From positions 20,585 through 84,584 of the forward strand of contig JAMPIV010012271.1 in NCBI GenBank assembly GCA_024509875.1: a stretch of DNA of 64,000 bases, read 5' to 3'. This document shows, piece by piece, positions 31,776-44,800 of this stretch (positions are counted from its first letter, which is position 1; every line of letters starts with the position of its first letter). The DNA is from Oreohelix idahoensis (taxonomy: Eukaryota; Mollusca; Gastropoda; Stylommatophora; Oreohelicidae). The notes under the pieces were generated by a model. That model searched no databases. It had not been told where the DNA came from and saw only the letters and a program-made list of their open reading frames with translations. A program made the translations under genes and the position numbers.

Positions 31776-34072
31776 CACTAGTCAACAACCAAAATGTACC
31801 AGAAATGAAAATAGCTGATCTTAACTAATTTTGGTGTGCTGAAAACGAAAATGACATTAAAAAATGTTGATTGGCTCTAGTTTTCAAGATATATGCTACT
31901 AGTTTATTTAATTACGGTATATGACGCAACTGTTGTGGGCGATTGCTTAATTTTTTCTAATGACCAATAAAAATGTAACTAGAAGTTGATGCTGCAATCC
32001 TACCTATGATTACATCACCTTTGTGTATAAATATCTTATCTCTGATAAAATTTTGCCATTCCGAACAGTGCTAATAATTTCTGTTATATATGTGGTGAGG
32101 TGACATTTCTATCACAAAAACGAAATATAACTAAAGTGATTAAGAAGGCATACAGTTTGAATTTTGGCTGCAGAATAGGAGATCAAGATAAGAGCTGGAC
32201 GCCACACATATGCTGCAATACGTGTACAGCACATCTTAAACTGTGGTTGACTGGCAAAAGGCAAGCTATGCCTTTTGCAGTCCCAATGATTTGGAGAGAG
32301 CCCACTGATCATCTCAACAACTGTTACTTTTGCATGGTCCCTCCAATTGGGAAAGGCATATCAAAGAAGAAAAAATGGACTCTGGAATATCCAAACATCC
32401 CCTCTGCAATACGTCCGGTACCACATGGCGATGACCTACTAGTTCCCAAAGTGCCAGAATCATTTTCAGCTGCTTCCACTGATGAAGAAGAGGACATTGG
32501 TGGTCCTGAACCATCAACCTCAAGCGACCCAGATTTTGAGCAAACTACATCCACTAAACCACACTTAATAACCCAAGGTGAACTGAATGATCTTGTAAGA
32601 GATCTGAATTTACCGAAGAACAAGGCAGAGCTTTTGGGTTCCAGATTGCAACAGTGGAATCTCCTGGCAGAAGATGTTACAATTTCTGTGGATAGGAACC
32701 GCCAGAAGCCGCTTATTACATTCTTTTTCAAAGAGGGTGACCTTTCTGCGTGCCACAACATTTCTGGTTTAATGACAGCCCTCAAAATCAATTACATACC
32801 GGAAGAGTGGAGGCTTTTCATTGATTCATCCAAGACAAGTCTTAAAGCTGTTTTGTTGAATAATGTTAATGTGTTACCGTCTATTCCAGTTGGTCACGCA
32901 GTTCATATGAAAGAAACTTATGAAAACATTAAGCAGCTTTTGAAGTGTATAAACTACGATCATCATCATTGGTCACTTTGCGGTGACTTAAAAGTGGTCG
33001 CTCTTTTGCTTGGACTACAGGGTGGATACACCAAGTACTGTTGCTTTCTCTGTTGAGTGGGATAGCCGTGCACGAAGTGACCATTACATCAGAAGACATT
33101 GGCCAATCAGGCAGTCATTGCAGCCTGGCAGTAAGAACGTTGAGAACCCAGCACTTGTCGACACCAGCAAGATTTTGTTGCCACCCTTGCACATTAAGCT
33201 GGGTCTCATGAAAAACTTTGTCAAGGCAATGGAGAAAACAGATGAGGCTTTCAAATACCTCATCAGAAAATTTCCAAGACTGAGTGAAGCTAAAATAAGA
33301 GAGGGAGTATTTGTTGGTCCACAAATTCGAAAACTTCTTCATGATGACGAGTTTCTTTGCGTGTTGCATGGCAAGGAAAAAGCAGCATGGCTAGCATTTA
33401 AGTCAGTGGTGGACAATTTTCTTGGAAACAACAGATCTGATAATTACAATGAAAATTGTAGAAAATCTCCTTCTGAAGTATTAGAGTCTTGGCTGCAACA
33501 TGTCTTTGAAAATTCATTTTCTGGATTCTCATCTGGATTTCTTTACGTCAAACTGTGGAGCGGTCAGTGATGAGCATGGTGAACGATTTCACCAGGACAT
33601 TGCTGCTATGGAGACAAGGTATCAAGGCAATTGGAGCCCTTCAATGCTTGCCAATTACTGTTGGACTGTGACAAGAGACACCTCATCGATTGACTACAAG
33701 AAGCAAGCAAAAAGAGCTCGAACAGCGACTGAATAATGACGGAATTGGTTCAAATGTGCCTTTTTAAAACATGATATGTGAACTTTAAATAATGTTTTTA
33801 TTTTTTCTATCATTTTATGTTGAAATATCAATTAATTGAGTATGTAACCACAATTTTTATAATGCTAAAGTAGAAAGACTAGCTGTTCATCCCAGAGAAT
33901 TAAACAAGCATACATTATTTGTATAACTGTAATGTAAATTCATCATTTAAAAAAAAACCAGAGCCAATTGGTGAATTTCATTATGATATTTGAAATCAGC
34001 ATGTCAAAATCAATAAGAAATGGTATATTTAATTTCTGGTACAAATAACTTTTGAAAATTTGTTGACTAGTG
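31776..34072 (+). mobile_element. CACTA-like DNA transposon, copy B
   Basis: A 2297-bp element with TIRs CACTAGTCAACAA/TTGTTGACTAGTG, a subterminal GTACCAGAAAT at both ends and a TAA duplication (31773-31775, 34073-34075). The plus-strand transposase runs from about 32070: a Cys-rich start (NNFCYICGE, HICCNTC, CYFC), an acidic linker (STDEEEDIGGPEPSTSSD), QGELNDLVRDLNLPKNKAE, NYDHHHWSLCGDLKVVALLL, CCFLC, then WDSRARSDHYIRRHWP, LHIKLGLMKNFVKAME, FVGPQIRKLL, SLKIHFLDSHLDFF and AVSDEHGERFHQDIAAMETR. Lesions are loss of the start region seen in copy A (~65 bp near 32065), one extra T near 33053, a frameshift near 33450 and a TAG at 33482. CACTA (CMC/EnSpm) assignment rests on termini and TSD length. 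I did not identify the DDE residues. Confidence 0.88.
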
Positions 34073-34261
34073 TAATAAAAGCAATGAAAGAAAGAAATTA
34101 TTTGCTGTCTGTTGAAGATGTACTGGAATTGTACTTCTTGGAAATTTGACCAAGAATTCAATATCTGGGCAAAAATAACAAAGCCCAAGTGAGAAAATGA
34201 AAGTAAACCTTCCATAGAATTTTAATACGTTTTCTTAATATTTCATTCATTCCTGATCCTT

Positions 34262-35340
34262 CATCTACCTAAGGAGCTCAGTCATTCAACAAACTCATAT
34301 CAAGCCTTCCTGTCAGGTGTCATCTGTTCAAAGTCCCCCCATGCCTTCCCTATCCCTGTCATGTCTGTCTCCAGTTATCTTTTCCCATGTGTTTGTCAGT
34401 CTCTCTCTACCTCTCTTACCCTGGGGATTTGAGAATGAGAACTGCTTTGTAATGTCTGTCCTATTCACTGCGAGTGTCTTCTTTTCATCTTGTTTCATTA
34501 GCATTTACAAGGGGTCCTTGATATACGCTGTAGTTATGTTCCTAAAAAGCACGACTTATAACAAAATGACATATATCGGACATCAATTTTCCACTGAACT
34601 AATGTATTAAGTGCGAGATACGTTCCAGACCAATTAAAAAATTCAAATTTATATGGAAGTGTATAGGCATATGATTAGGAAATACTTATTTTATTGTACA
34701 ATAAACAGTAATACAGTATAATTTATTGTAATTGCTAAATAATAATTAGAAAATACAGTATGAAATTATTAATAAAACATAACAATAAAATGTTGTATTA
34801 TTCTTCCTATTACAATTGCTGCCCCTCAGCATTTGAAGTTGCTGCAACTGTAGCTGAAGTTCCTGCTGCTTCTGTGACTGCGCTCTAGAATTTAGTTTAT
34901 TTATTATTTACATTTTTATTTCATTATATATTCTCTAAAATTATGATTTACAGTACTGTATAGTATACATTAATGGCTATACAGTTTTGTAAATTTATTT
35001 GTTGTATTAAATATTTAATACATACTTATTACTGTACTTATGTTTTGATACATAATGTATAAATTTTTATATTTTATATACAGCATGTAATTCTGAATTT
35101 AAATACAGGAGAAAGAGAACGAGGGAAATATACATGTACGTTCCTGCTCAAATGACATGAGAATATATATGATGTATATCGAGTTTACTGTCCCTAATTA
35201 ATTAACGACGTGTATGTGAAATAACGTATATCAGCGCCATGTATATTGAGGATCCTCTGTATCTAGTTCTTCTCATCAGTTTCACATCCATGATCTTGTC
35301 ATACCATTTCAATCCTTCTATTCTATGCAAGCAAGATCAG
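34262..35340 (-). mobile_element. LINE family E fragment, interrupted by a MITE
   Basis: 34262-34507 and 35260-35340 together follow the copy at 5415-5720: AAGGAGCTCAGTCATTCAAC hairpin end, CTCTTACCCTGGGGATTTG, then TCTTGTCATACCATTTCAAT. The 752-bp gap is a pogo-like element. Coding is destroyed. Confidence 0.8.
34508..35259. mobile_element. pogo/Tigger-like non-autonomous element, 752 bp
   Basis: Ends CAAGGGGTCCTTGATATACG and (complement) CAGAGGATCCTCAATATACA form an imperfect inverted repeat of the CAGNGGTCC..ATATAC type known from Tc1/mariner-superfamily pogo elements. A TA duplication (34506-34507, 35260-35261) flanks it. The interior is AT-rich with no transposase frame. Confidence 0.75.
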
Positions 35341-35344
35341 TTCA

Positions 35345-36000
35345 AGCAAATAGTCAGGTGTCATAATCTTCACTGATTCAAAATCAACACTTCAGGCTTT
35401 ACAAGAATACCTCCAAACTGAAAATAAAGAAATAATACAGCTGGCTGAAACAACTGACAACCTGCTAACAACATCAGGGTCACTCTCTGGTGGATTTCAG
35501 GACACACAGACATACCAGGCAATGAAAAAGCAAAGCAGACAGATTAGCAAAACTAGGAGCAAGCTTGGTTCAAACAAACACTCTTGCCAACATGCAAACA
35601 GCTAAACAAATACTACAAAACAACTTCAAAGATGAATGGCTGAACCAATGGGCAACAGGGTCTACTGGCCATGCTTTGTATAAAGAAATGACCCAACCCA
35701 ACAAAAAGGACAACATCAACAACCTACGACGTGTGGAGCAGAGCACAATCTTCCAGCTTAGAACAGAACACACCAGACTCAACAAGTACTTAAACAAATT
35801 AAACCCCACACATAAACCTAATTGCTGTAACTGCACCCATCCATACGAGACAGTTTAACATGTGCTACTGACCTGCTCAGGACTCTCCATAGAAAGAAGA
35901 AAGCTGTTGCCGGGCTCCCCAAAAACCACAAATACTCAACAGCTACAGAACACATACAAATTCTTCAACTTGGCTGCGAAAGAACATGCTCAGCAACCAT
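35345..36000 (+). mobile_element. Jockey-like LINE, RNase H and zinc-knuckle end
   Basis: The plus strand encodes, with frame slips, FTDSKSTLQALQEYL (RNase H catalytic region), a degraded VPGHSGI-type box, then open at 35565-35858: QILQNNFKDEWLNQW, FQLRTEHTRLNKYLNKL and a CCHC knuckle NCCNCTHPYETV*HVLLTC. This order is that of the ORF2 end of Jockey-clade elements. The RT is missing. Confidence 0.8.
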
Positions 36001-36399
36001 AGTTAAGAAAGATTTATCATTATTGTGTATTTAGCAATAAGTGAGTTGCATTCTCATCACTAGCAGCTTTTCATAGGTGGTAAACTATTTTACAGGTAGG
36101 GTTTCCTTGTAATATAAAAAAATAAATTTATTTACAAGGACTCCTCCATAGAACAAAGGTTGGAAAGCACACATTAAAAAAACAACAAAATACTGAAGAG
36201 GCAATCTAAACCACTTTAAGCACACATATGCCTCAAAACCTTCTCAATCAATTCCATAATTTTTCTTTCTTATATGACTTATTTTATTCCTATTTGTTTT
36301 TAACTTGAGTCCATTACTGTATATTCACCGTTTCTGCATACTTTTCACTGATAAATACATAGTGACATGCATGTGAAATCGGGACATAATCATTGAACT

Positions 36400-36800
36400 A
36401 GAATGAAAAATACAAGCAATGGAAACAAGATGCTTCAGAAAGACCCTTGGTGTATTATACATGAATCATGTCACAAACAAAAGTGTATGGAACACCATAA
36501 AACATACTGTGGGCCTACACAGAAGTCTATTTAACAATCGTTAATACGTACAAACTTCAATGGTATGGCCATGGCTCATGAATTAAATGAACTGTCCAAT
36601 GTCATACTTAAAGGGAAAGCTCCAGGGCCAAGAAAAAGGGGAAGACCAAAGATAGGCTGGGAAGAAAATATTCAGAAATGGACAAGCATGACCTCTGAGG
36701 AGATGCAAATACTGGAACAAGAGAGGCAACTGTGGAAACAAACAATAAAGTGTTCGGTGGAAAATGATGCCCCAATGACCATCTAGGTTACAAGACGATG
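36400..36800 (+). mobile_element. LINE family H, C-terminal fragment
   Basis: Encodes MRCFRKTLGVLYMNHVTN in one frame and, in another, KLQWYGHGS-like and GPRKRGRPKIGWEENIQKW, the end of an RTE/CR1-like reverse transcriptase. It finishes with SRLQDDG in a third frame. Only copy of this family in the window. Confidence 0.7.
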
Positions 36801-37439
36801 GAAAAAATGAAGTGTCATTTATAACTCTTGAGCTACAAAGTGTGCAAGGTTATAGTACAGTAATTCTCATGAGCCACATGATGTGCCCACTTGGTTAGAG
36901 TTCGATATTGAGCTAAAATTTAAAACACACCTGACTGACTAAAATCATTTAAATATGTCCTGTGGACCACGTTTCAAACTGGTACTGAAAGATAAATACT
37001 GCAGCTTAATTGTTCTGTATTTTTTTTATCAAATTCTAGCATTGTTATGAAGTTCATTTACCAACAGTGTAGTCACAGACATAGACTATCAACAGATCAA
37101 CAAAGATAGACTATTTCTGTAATGGCTTTTTGTGACATTGACTGTGTTAATAGTCAGTTTTTAATTCATAATAGAAATTTATCAAATTTCTGGACGCATA
37201 TTTATTACAGTATTATCAATTAAAGGGGCTGAGATAAAACTGGATAGACAGGACTTGAGCGCAGCATGTGTGACTTTGGAATAAAAACAAATTATAAAAT
37301 AATAATTTTAATGTGTTTGTGATAAAACTTTGTTGATTTAATTTCAAATGGATACACATTTATAATCTGGATTTTTTACTGCCAATGAATAAAGAAGATC
37401 TGGCACATTTACATGTAAGTACGCAATTTTACTTAATGA
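36801..37439. other. No recognisable feature
   Basis: AT-rich, unique sequence. No signal. Confidence 0.5.
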
Positions 37440-38348
37440 GTTCAGGCAGCCCTAAAAACAATGGCCGCTGTGCACCTTGAGCAGAGACTACTGTTTCTCC
37501 TGTATCATCAGCTAGTGATATCAGTAACTGAGTATGGGCTGGGTATACTCGCAGAGTCAATATAACAATGTGAATGGCTGGAACGCATTCAAAATGAAGG
37601 GATGCGTATAGTCTCGTACTGTATGCGAGATACCCTTGTATGCTGATGAGGTACATGCTTAGACTGCTGTCGATTATGTGATGACCCAGGCAATATCCTA
37701 TATGTTGATAATGAGACAGAAACCAACCCCTGCATGGGAACGAAGCTGATATCAAGAATAAAGAAAAGGATATCAATCATAGATGGCAGAGGCAGAGGCA
37801 AAAATTCCGCAGGTGACCACAGTTGAAAATATATTCAAGGGGGAAGAGTGGAGTAAGTCAGGTGAGAACTGGACAAATTACCAGCAAGTCATCATCAGCC
37901 TAGGCAGGGAGTACAGAGCATGGGGCAATGGGTAAGCAGAGCTGGAAATTAATCTTCTGATAAATTATCATGCTAAGGATGATGATGCCATTGTGTATAC
38001 TAATGAGTCTGTACCCCATGGTGAGAAAGCAGGATGGGGCTTCTTGAATAAAGTAAAGGGCAGGGTCATTGCTGAAGAAAGCGGAGCTTACATAACAACA
38101 GCCTTGGAGACAGAGGCAGTTACTGTAGCTCTGAAACTCCATCAGCCATGGCAGTTATTGTCAGACTCTCCATGCTTCAGAAGGTCCAAAATGGACGGCT
38201 CCGCCACAAGTAAACAACTTTTATAGAAGCCTCGAATCTTCAGGAGCTGGCGTGCATGCAGGAGCATGCGACAATAAGAGAGGTGACAGACTAGCTTTAA
38301 GAGTGCCTATAGTGGGGGCAATGAATATGGATAAGGAAGAAATTAGTA
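37440..38348 (+). mobile_element. LINE family G, RNase H region remnant
   Basis: Encodes in pieces ALKTMAAVHLEQRLLFLL, TEYGLGIL, EWLERIQNEGMRIV, then an RNase H domain DDDAIVYTNESVPHGEKAGW, EESGAYITTALETEAVTVAL (catalytic Glu) and RADRLALRVPIVGAMNMDK. Several stops and frame changes. It stops where LINE B copy 2 is inserted. The same family is at 48960-49740. Confidence 0.75.
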
Positions 38349-38357
38349 CCCTTACAT

Positions 38358-39123
38358 CATCATCAGCTGCCATCTCCACAACGAAGGTTGGCTGTAATAG
38401 ATCTCCAACGTCTTCTGTCTCTTGTCTTGGTGGTGCACTCTGATAGACTCTTTCCTGTTCATCTCTTGATGTTATCTTCCCACTTATAGTGCTGTCTTCC
38501 CCTTGCACGTTTGCCTTCACCTCTCCCTTCTATTATGGTCTTCTGCAAGTTGTTATGCCTTTTTATGTGGCCAAAGTATTTTAGCTGCCGAACTTTGATC
38601 TCCCTCATTAGTTCTCTTTTCATACCTAGATTTTCTAGGACCTCCTTATTTGTTTTCTTCTCTTTCCACGAGATACACCCCATTCTTCTATATATCCACA
38701 TTTCAAGAGCCTCAATTCTTTCTTCCAAATGCTTATACATCGTCCATGTTTCTGCACCATACAGAAATGCAGAATATATATAACACTTTATGATTCTCAG
38801 TTTTAATTTGTGAGATAACTGTTTGGATGTCAGTATATGTTTCATGTTGTTGAATGTAGCCTTGGTCATTCCTATTCTCTTCTTGATTTCTATTTCACAT
38901 CTGCCATCTTCTGTTATTATATGACCAAAATATATGTAGCTCTTGACTTGTTCCAGGATTTTCCCATTTATGCTTATCTTTAATGTGGGTTTATCATCTG
39001 TTTTGCTAATTATCATAGTTTTTGTTTTCTCAATATTTATGTCGAGTCCATATTCATGACTTATACTGTTCACTTGCTTCACTAGTTCTTGTAACTCCTG
39101 TTCGCTTTCAGCTACATAGCTTT
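38358..39123 (-). mobile_element. LINE family B copy 2, 5'-truncated
   Basis: A 766-bp copy of the RT C-terminal region (SISHEYGLDINIEKTKTM, YGAETWTMYK, KYFGHIKRHN, RARGRQHYKWEDNIKR) with a 9-bp target duplication CCCTTACAT (38349-38357, 39124-39132) and a (GAT)n tail. About 95% like copy 1. The frame is largely open but the catalytic box is missing. It entered the family G RNase H remnant. Confidence 0.9.
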
Positions 39124-39172
39124 CCCTTACATAGGTACTGAAGAAAAATGGTATCTGTGTTGTTTTATCATT

Positions 39173-39455
39173 TAAAAAAAAGAAGGTAAAGAATCCCGTT
39201 GCATGACCATTGAGCCATACTGGGAATATAGTATTAGGCCCATATTTTCTTGACCATTGGCACACTAGGGTTGATGTGGTCAGCATCATGCCGGCCACCT
39301 TAACCTTCCCAGGGTTGCTCTGGTACCCAATTCATGAGGCTGGGTCGACCCCGGAGCCGTTTGCAGTCTAAAAAATCCCACCTCAACTGGGGATCAAACC
39401 ATGGACCACTGAGCTAGGAAGCCAGTGTACTTACCACTGTGCTACTGCGGCTCCC
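39173..39455 (-). repeat. SINE S1, full copy
   Basis: A 283-bp SINE, reverse of the 17512 copy, with a 12-bp duplication TGTTTTATCATT (39161-39172, 39456-39467) and an A-rich 3' end (39173-39180 as read on the plus strand). A box TAGCACAGTGGT, B box GGTTTGATCC. Confidence 0.92.
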
Positions 39456-39467
39456 TGTTTTATCATT

Positions 39468-40850
39468 ATTCTTGCAAAAATTTATTTGGAGAACAAGTTG
39501 AAATTGGCTGCATATACAGCAATATCTCAGTGTGTGTGCACATGCACAGGTAAACGCATAAGCACACACACTTATATAACATGCAAGCAGTGACGAAAGA
39601 AAAATAAAGTTTATTGCAATTTCCGTAATTTTCTGTATCCTGGTAATTAGCGAGTGTGGTGAGGTGTTGTGACAAATAACTGTAGGTAGTGAGAGTGTTT
39701 ACTAGAGATATATATACCTCTCAAAAAGTGAATACAAGAATAAAGGAAAGTTTTACTGACCAATCTAGAGTTTTCCAAGAAAATAATGGCTTGATTTGTA
39801 TGACGGATGATTGGAAACAACTACTAAGATTTAAGGGAAGTCAACTTCTATTTGCTGTAAATGAATGCATAAATAAATTTTTAGTCTTTATCTATAAGGA
39901 TAATCTTATATGCACTTGTCTCATTCACAAAATCTTCAATAGACTTATGGCTATCCAAGGAATTTGTAAAATCACTTCTCTGCTACCTTTAGTCGCAATT
40001 TAGTGATATTCTTGCTTATTTAATGATTGCCATTAATTTGCTTTCATATGACAGTATAAGTTCTGTGTATCACTGAAAAACAGAAGACCTTAACAGATAT
40101 AAATATGACTATTTCAAATGGAAAGACACTTGCAATTATGTTTCACAGATTGCGCGACCATACCTAAGTTAGACATATTAGGTAATTAATCGCAGACAAT
40201 GCACATATAAAAGCACAAAAGTATAATTCATAATCACAATGATATGTAAAGATTCAAATAATCCTCACTGCACATAAAGCATTAGCAAAATTCAGAGAGA
40301 AGTAGTTTTCAAAGAAATGAATGTAAAAATGTGTACAGTTGAGCCTTATTCAAAACTGATGCAAAACTGTAAACATTAAAAAAAAATGACATCTATGCCA
40401 ACATAATATAGACATACATATTTAAAAAAAAACAGAAAGAAATAATTTTCTGAAATCCATGGAATTGCTCCTAAAAATTCATTAATAAAAAAAAAAAGAA
40501 AAGGGGCAGTTATCACTTCAATATGAACAGAACCAAAAATAAAGTATACAAAAACGCTTAAAACAAAACAATTTAAACAAATTGGATCTGATCCAACAAA
40601 CAAAATGTATACACACTAAAAATATCAGAGACATAAAATCATGTTTTGCTGACTGCAGTGTAAGTAACACACAACCAATACTGATAACATTTGCAGTCTG
40701 AAAGGATTTAACCATACCCGCTGCACTGTCTTGCACAAAAACAAATTCCAGTTTCATTTAACTGTCAGCTCTACATCACACTGTGAATTTCTCATGTTAA
40801 AATGGCACCTTTTTGTTGTAATTCACTGTCATTCCAGAGGACAGCCCAGG
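39468..40850. other. No recognisable feature
   Basis: AT-rich. An open frame at 39689-40003 has no recognisable motif. A-runs occur near 40377 and 40490. It lies downstream of the F-box gene and may include its 3' UTR end, but I cannot place a polyadenylation site. Confidence 0.45.
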
Positions 40851-40854
40851 TGTT

Positions 40855-41430
40855 AACTGTGAAACAAACTTTGCTGGAATTGCATGATGTCTTTAATTAA
40901 CCCTGTTTTTCACTGTGTCATACATACATACATATAAGGGGTTATAAATTCTGACTGTGAATGCATTGACATGTGGGGGTATCCTGGCTCATAATGATTT
41001 TAGTACCATTAAAAACCTTCGTTCTCAGCAACCGCATTAGGCTGCAAATCTACAGCAATCATTTCTATAAAAGGCTGCCTTGCTGTGAAACAAACTTTGA
41101 TGGAACTGCGTACAATATTTTTAATTAACCTTGTTTCTCATCATAATATAGATGCTGATTTGTATCTGAACTCTATTTAAAACTGCACAGTAAAAGCAAA
41201 CATTAACTCTTTTTTTTGTCAACTGTGAAACAAACTTTGCTGGAATTGCACATGGTATCTTTAACCTTGTTTTCCACTGTGTCGTGCATGTCAAGGATTA
41301 AAATTCTGACAGCAAATGCATCGAAGCAAGGGAGTGTCCTGGTTCATGATGATTTAAGAACTATTGAAAACCTTCATTCTCAGCAATGTTAGGCTCGAGA
41401 TCTACAGCAATCATTTCTACAAGATGCTGA
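40855..41430. repeat. Degenerate direct repeats downstream of the F-box gene
   Basis: A ~220-bp unit beginning AACTGTGAAACAAACTTTGC occurs at 40855-41076 and 41221-41430, with a partial copy at 41082-41145. Shared landmarks include GGAATTGCA, AACCTTC.TTCTCAGCAA and CTACAGCAATCATTTCTA. On the minus strand this is the region just after the F-box stop codon. Confidence 0.85.
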
Positions 41431-41766
41431 GTGGCTTGAATTCCTTTCAGACTTCAAAGATTCAATACAATGTCAATCACAGTTTCAAGTTGAACCTGAT
41501 AGCACAATTCTCACAATTCAAAAAGGAGTACCTTTTATGTATTTATAACACAATATATAACGTTAGCACAATTATCATTGATCCAACTGATAATGTAAGT
41601 CACTATCACAAACACTTTCTGTTTTTATCAACCGACAACGTACTCACAAAAATGTTAGTAAGCCACTTGTGATTATAATAAAATACACGCCTGAAAAACA
41701 CAATGTTCCTCTTGCTTACTGGATCTTAAGAAATTTATGCACTGTATACCAAGTGTTAACAATGAA

Positions 41767-41853
41767 TCACAGCTTGAAAAGTGATAAGAAGTCCTCTGGT
41801 GACAATGCTCGTGACTTGAATGTCTCATCTCCAATGCAAGGGTGTCCAAGGGA
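41767..41853 (-). CDS. FBXO25/FBXO32: F-box gene terminal exon
   Basis: 29 codons including TGA at 41767-41769, preceded by a TTTTATTCTAG acceptor. Encodes SLGHPC...LSPEDFLSLFKL, the conserved family C-terminus. It starts in phase 0 after exon 44409-44481. Confidence 0.93.
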   Translation of the reverse strand, partial: SLGHPCIGDETFKSRALSPEDFLSLFKL

Positions 41854-44800
41854 CTAGAATAAAAATAATGCCAAGTTAATAGACTGTTTTGTTAGTCAAC
41901 TGTATTAGTTAAGAGTTTAAATGATTATAATATTTATATGAATTATATTATATACAAAAAGATACATTTTAAAATACAAGATAGATATACCTAAGGGTAC
42001 TATTAACTTTCATAAAATAATTCCTTACGAAAGAGAGAATACTGTCCAAACTGTCTATAATAGTAATTTTTACACTGGAAAGAACTGTTCAATCTGTCTG
42101 TAAAGGTACTTTCTTTACCAGTGAAAAATATTATCCAGTCTGTTTAAATGGTATTTTCTACAGTGAAAAATACTTTCCAATATGTCTATAATGGTATTTT
42201 CTATTAATGATGTTAGAAATTTTGACCCACGGTAAGATAGTGAGCAGAATCACTAATAAAAGTCTATGTGTGCCTTTCTGGTATTTTTCATTACTGACAA
42301 TCAGTACTATTCCTTGATCATAGTCTTTGCCTTACAGCTCTTTGCCGAGTCCTGAAAAATCTTTTAAATGTTTAGTGTTTTCCATGTCTGCTATGTCATT
42401 ATTTCTGCCTCCAATTCATCCATTCATCCTCTGTTATTATGGATTATAGATACAATTTTATTTAGTTTAAAATCTTTTTCATTGGACTTGTCCTCCTATC
42501 TGTTAAATAGGCTTCATGTCACCAAAATTCTTTTGGCCGAATACCATCACTAACCAAGATCTGCTTACTCGTAGCAAGCAAGAGGACATGCACACCATCA
42601 TAGCTGGCAGATGCTGAAGCTGGGTTGGCCATGTCCTCAGAAGAGACCCCGATGCCATCACAAGAACAGCTATGCTTTGGACCTCTGAAGGAAAACGAAA
42701 GAGAGGCCAACCAAAAACAACCTGGCAGAGGACTGTGGAGGCTGAGATGCAAAGAATGAACCAGAGTTGGGGCACTGTACGAAGGATGGCCACCGACCGA
42801 GCAAGGTGGAATCAATTTGTTGTTGCCCTACAAGACGCCACTAGGCGTGATGGCCAGTGACTGCTTTGATGGTCGGCGGCTAAGGATCAAAGAAGAAGAA
42901 GAGATGTCACCAAAATAAGAAAAGCTGGACTCTCACCCTGCCATGTTGGTGTTTTTTGTCAAAATAAGCTCACAATATAGACAACAGAAAAGAAAATATA
43001 AGTGATGTCTAGTGTCATACTTTATGTCCAACAAGTACCTGTTAATTACCTTTATTTATTTATTAATTTATTTACTGTTTACAGGACTCAAGGTTTCCTC
43101 CATTATTTATTTAAGAGTTCACCCATCCTTGACTTTAACCTACCCGTCTATTCTGTGTTATTCGTCTTCCGCTACATATTACTGGACACAAGTATTTCGG
43201 CCTTTATTTGGTCTATGCCTGCTGACAGGAAAGTAATATTAGTGATTGCGTCTTTAAACTGTCTGGGTCCTTTATACTATAGTTGTGTGAGTGTCATGAG
43301 AATGACCTCAGCCAATAATGCACTTTTTTTGGGGTGCAAAATTGGCTGAGTGTCCTTTCACGATGTACTGTCACAGCAAGGCGAAGGCGCCATTTGGTTG
43401 GTCCTAGGTTCGATTCCCGGTAAGCCTATCACTTATATTTTATATACAGAGAACCGGACTTCTTGTGTAGACATTACTAAACAACAGCGAACGAGAAGAA
43501 GACTTATATTTTCTTTTCTGTTGTCTAGTGTCATCCTTTATGTCCAAGTACCTACTGATAGATAGCATTACAAGGTAGTCCTTGTTCTGGAATCCCCAAT
43601 GTAAGAGAGACAGAGGTAGTCCAAAAAAGACATGTAGAAGAGAGCTAAAGGCAGAAATGAAAATGATAAGGAAGACAGGGAAAGAACTTGTGCTAACACA
43701 CAGCAGGAGGACTTGGCATGTGTTTGCTGAAGGCCAATGCTCCTTGTGGAGCTAAGGGGTATTAATCAAGTGATCAGCTGATGTTGAATATTGATCACTT
43801 GATTATGCACTTGTAGTTTCATCTTATTTTTTTATACCACGAATGTAATGAATTTTATTTAGTAATTTTCGGTTTTGTGGCAGCCATCTTTGCTCCAACA
43901 CGTGACAAAACTTAAGGGAGAATTTTTTCTCTTATTTCTATAGTTTCATGTTCTCCACTTAATTCTCACTTTCTTTCCCTCCTGTCTCTTGTTTGTCTGT
44001 CCCTGACAAAGGCCTTGTGGCCTCAATGTAGGTTTTTGTTGTCCTTTCTCTTTGTAAGACGTATTACTATTTGTGCATTTTTGTAATTTTTTTTTTTTAT
44101 TCTACCGTTTTGCCACTCAGTAAGATGTGACTAACATGAGGCTATGTATAGAACTGGCAGCTCTATCTTGTAAAACACACTTCTACAGTCACCACCACTG
44201 CACGTTGAAGATCATGTGCTTTGGCATAGAATTCCTCACGTGTGCCATCTGCAATGGTGGATCCATACTCCACAAGGAGCAAAAAAAGGAGAAGATAATG
44301 ATTGTATTTTTGTTAGAAAGGCCCAAATTTGCAGTTATTTATTTATTTTTGTACTAATTAATCCTTAATTCTGACAGATCAACCTAATTTGTAACTGTCG
44401 TTGCTTACCTTCCAATGAATACTGCTACAGTGTGAACACAGAGCCAACATATCTGCATACAACTCTTTCCTTCCAAATCGCCTATAAATATGAATGTGAA
44501 AGGATTTTCATTTTAGTGAGAAACAAATAAATGAATAACTTATTCACTGATAATTATTGAAACAAGAACTGATCTGCAGTTTTCATTAGTTTATATATTT
44601 ATTGTACCATTAATTATTTCTTTACCCCCCATTTTTCTGTTCATATGTTTTACATTTATGTTTTTTTTCAGATTGTTAAATCTGCTGTCGATTGGTTTTC
44701 ATGTAATGTGTTTTCTAATAGTGGTCTATGGCTGTTTTACTGTTGTGTTTATAATCATGAAACTGCTCATAAAATTATGATGTTATATTTGCCAATTTTG

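Noticed and set aside
38093..38226. RNase H open frame as a separate cellular RNase H gene
   Set aside because: Same family appears at 48960-49740 in a LINE context with stops; it is a retroelement remnant.
39689..40003. 104-codon open frame
   Set aside because: No motif and no supporting context.
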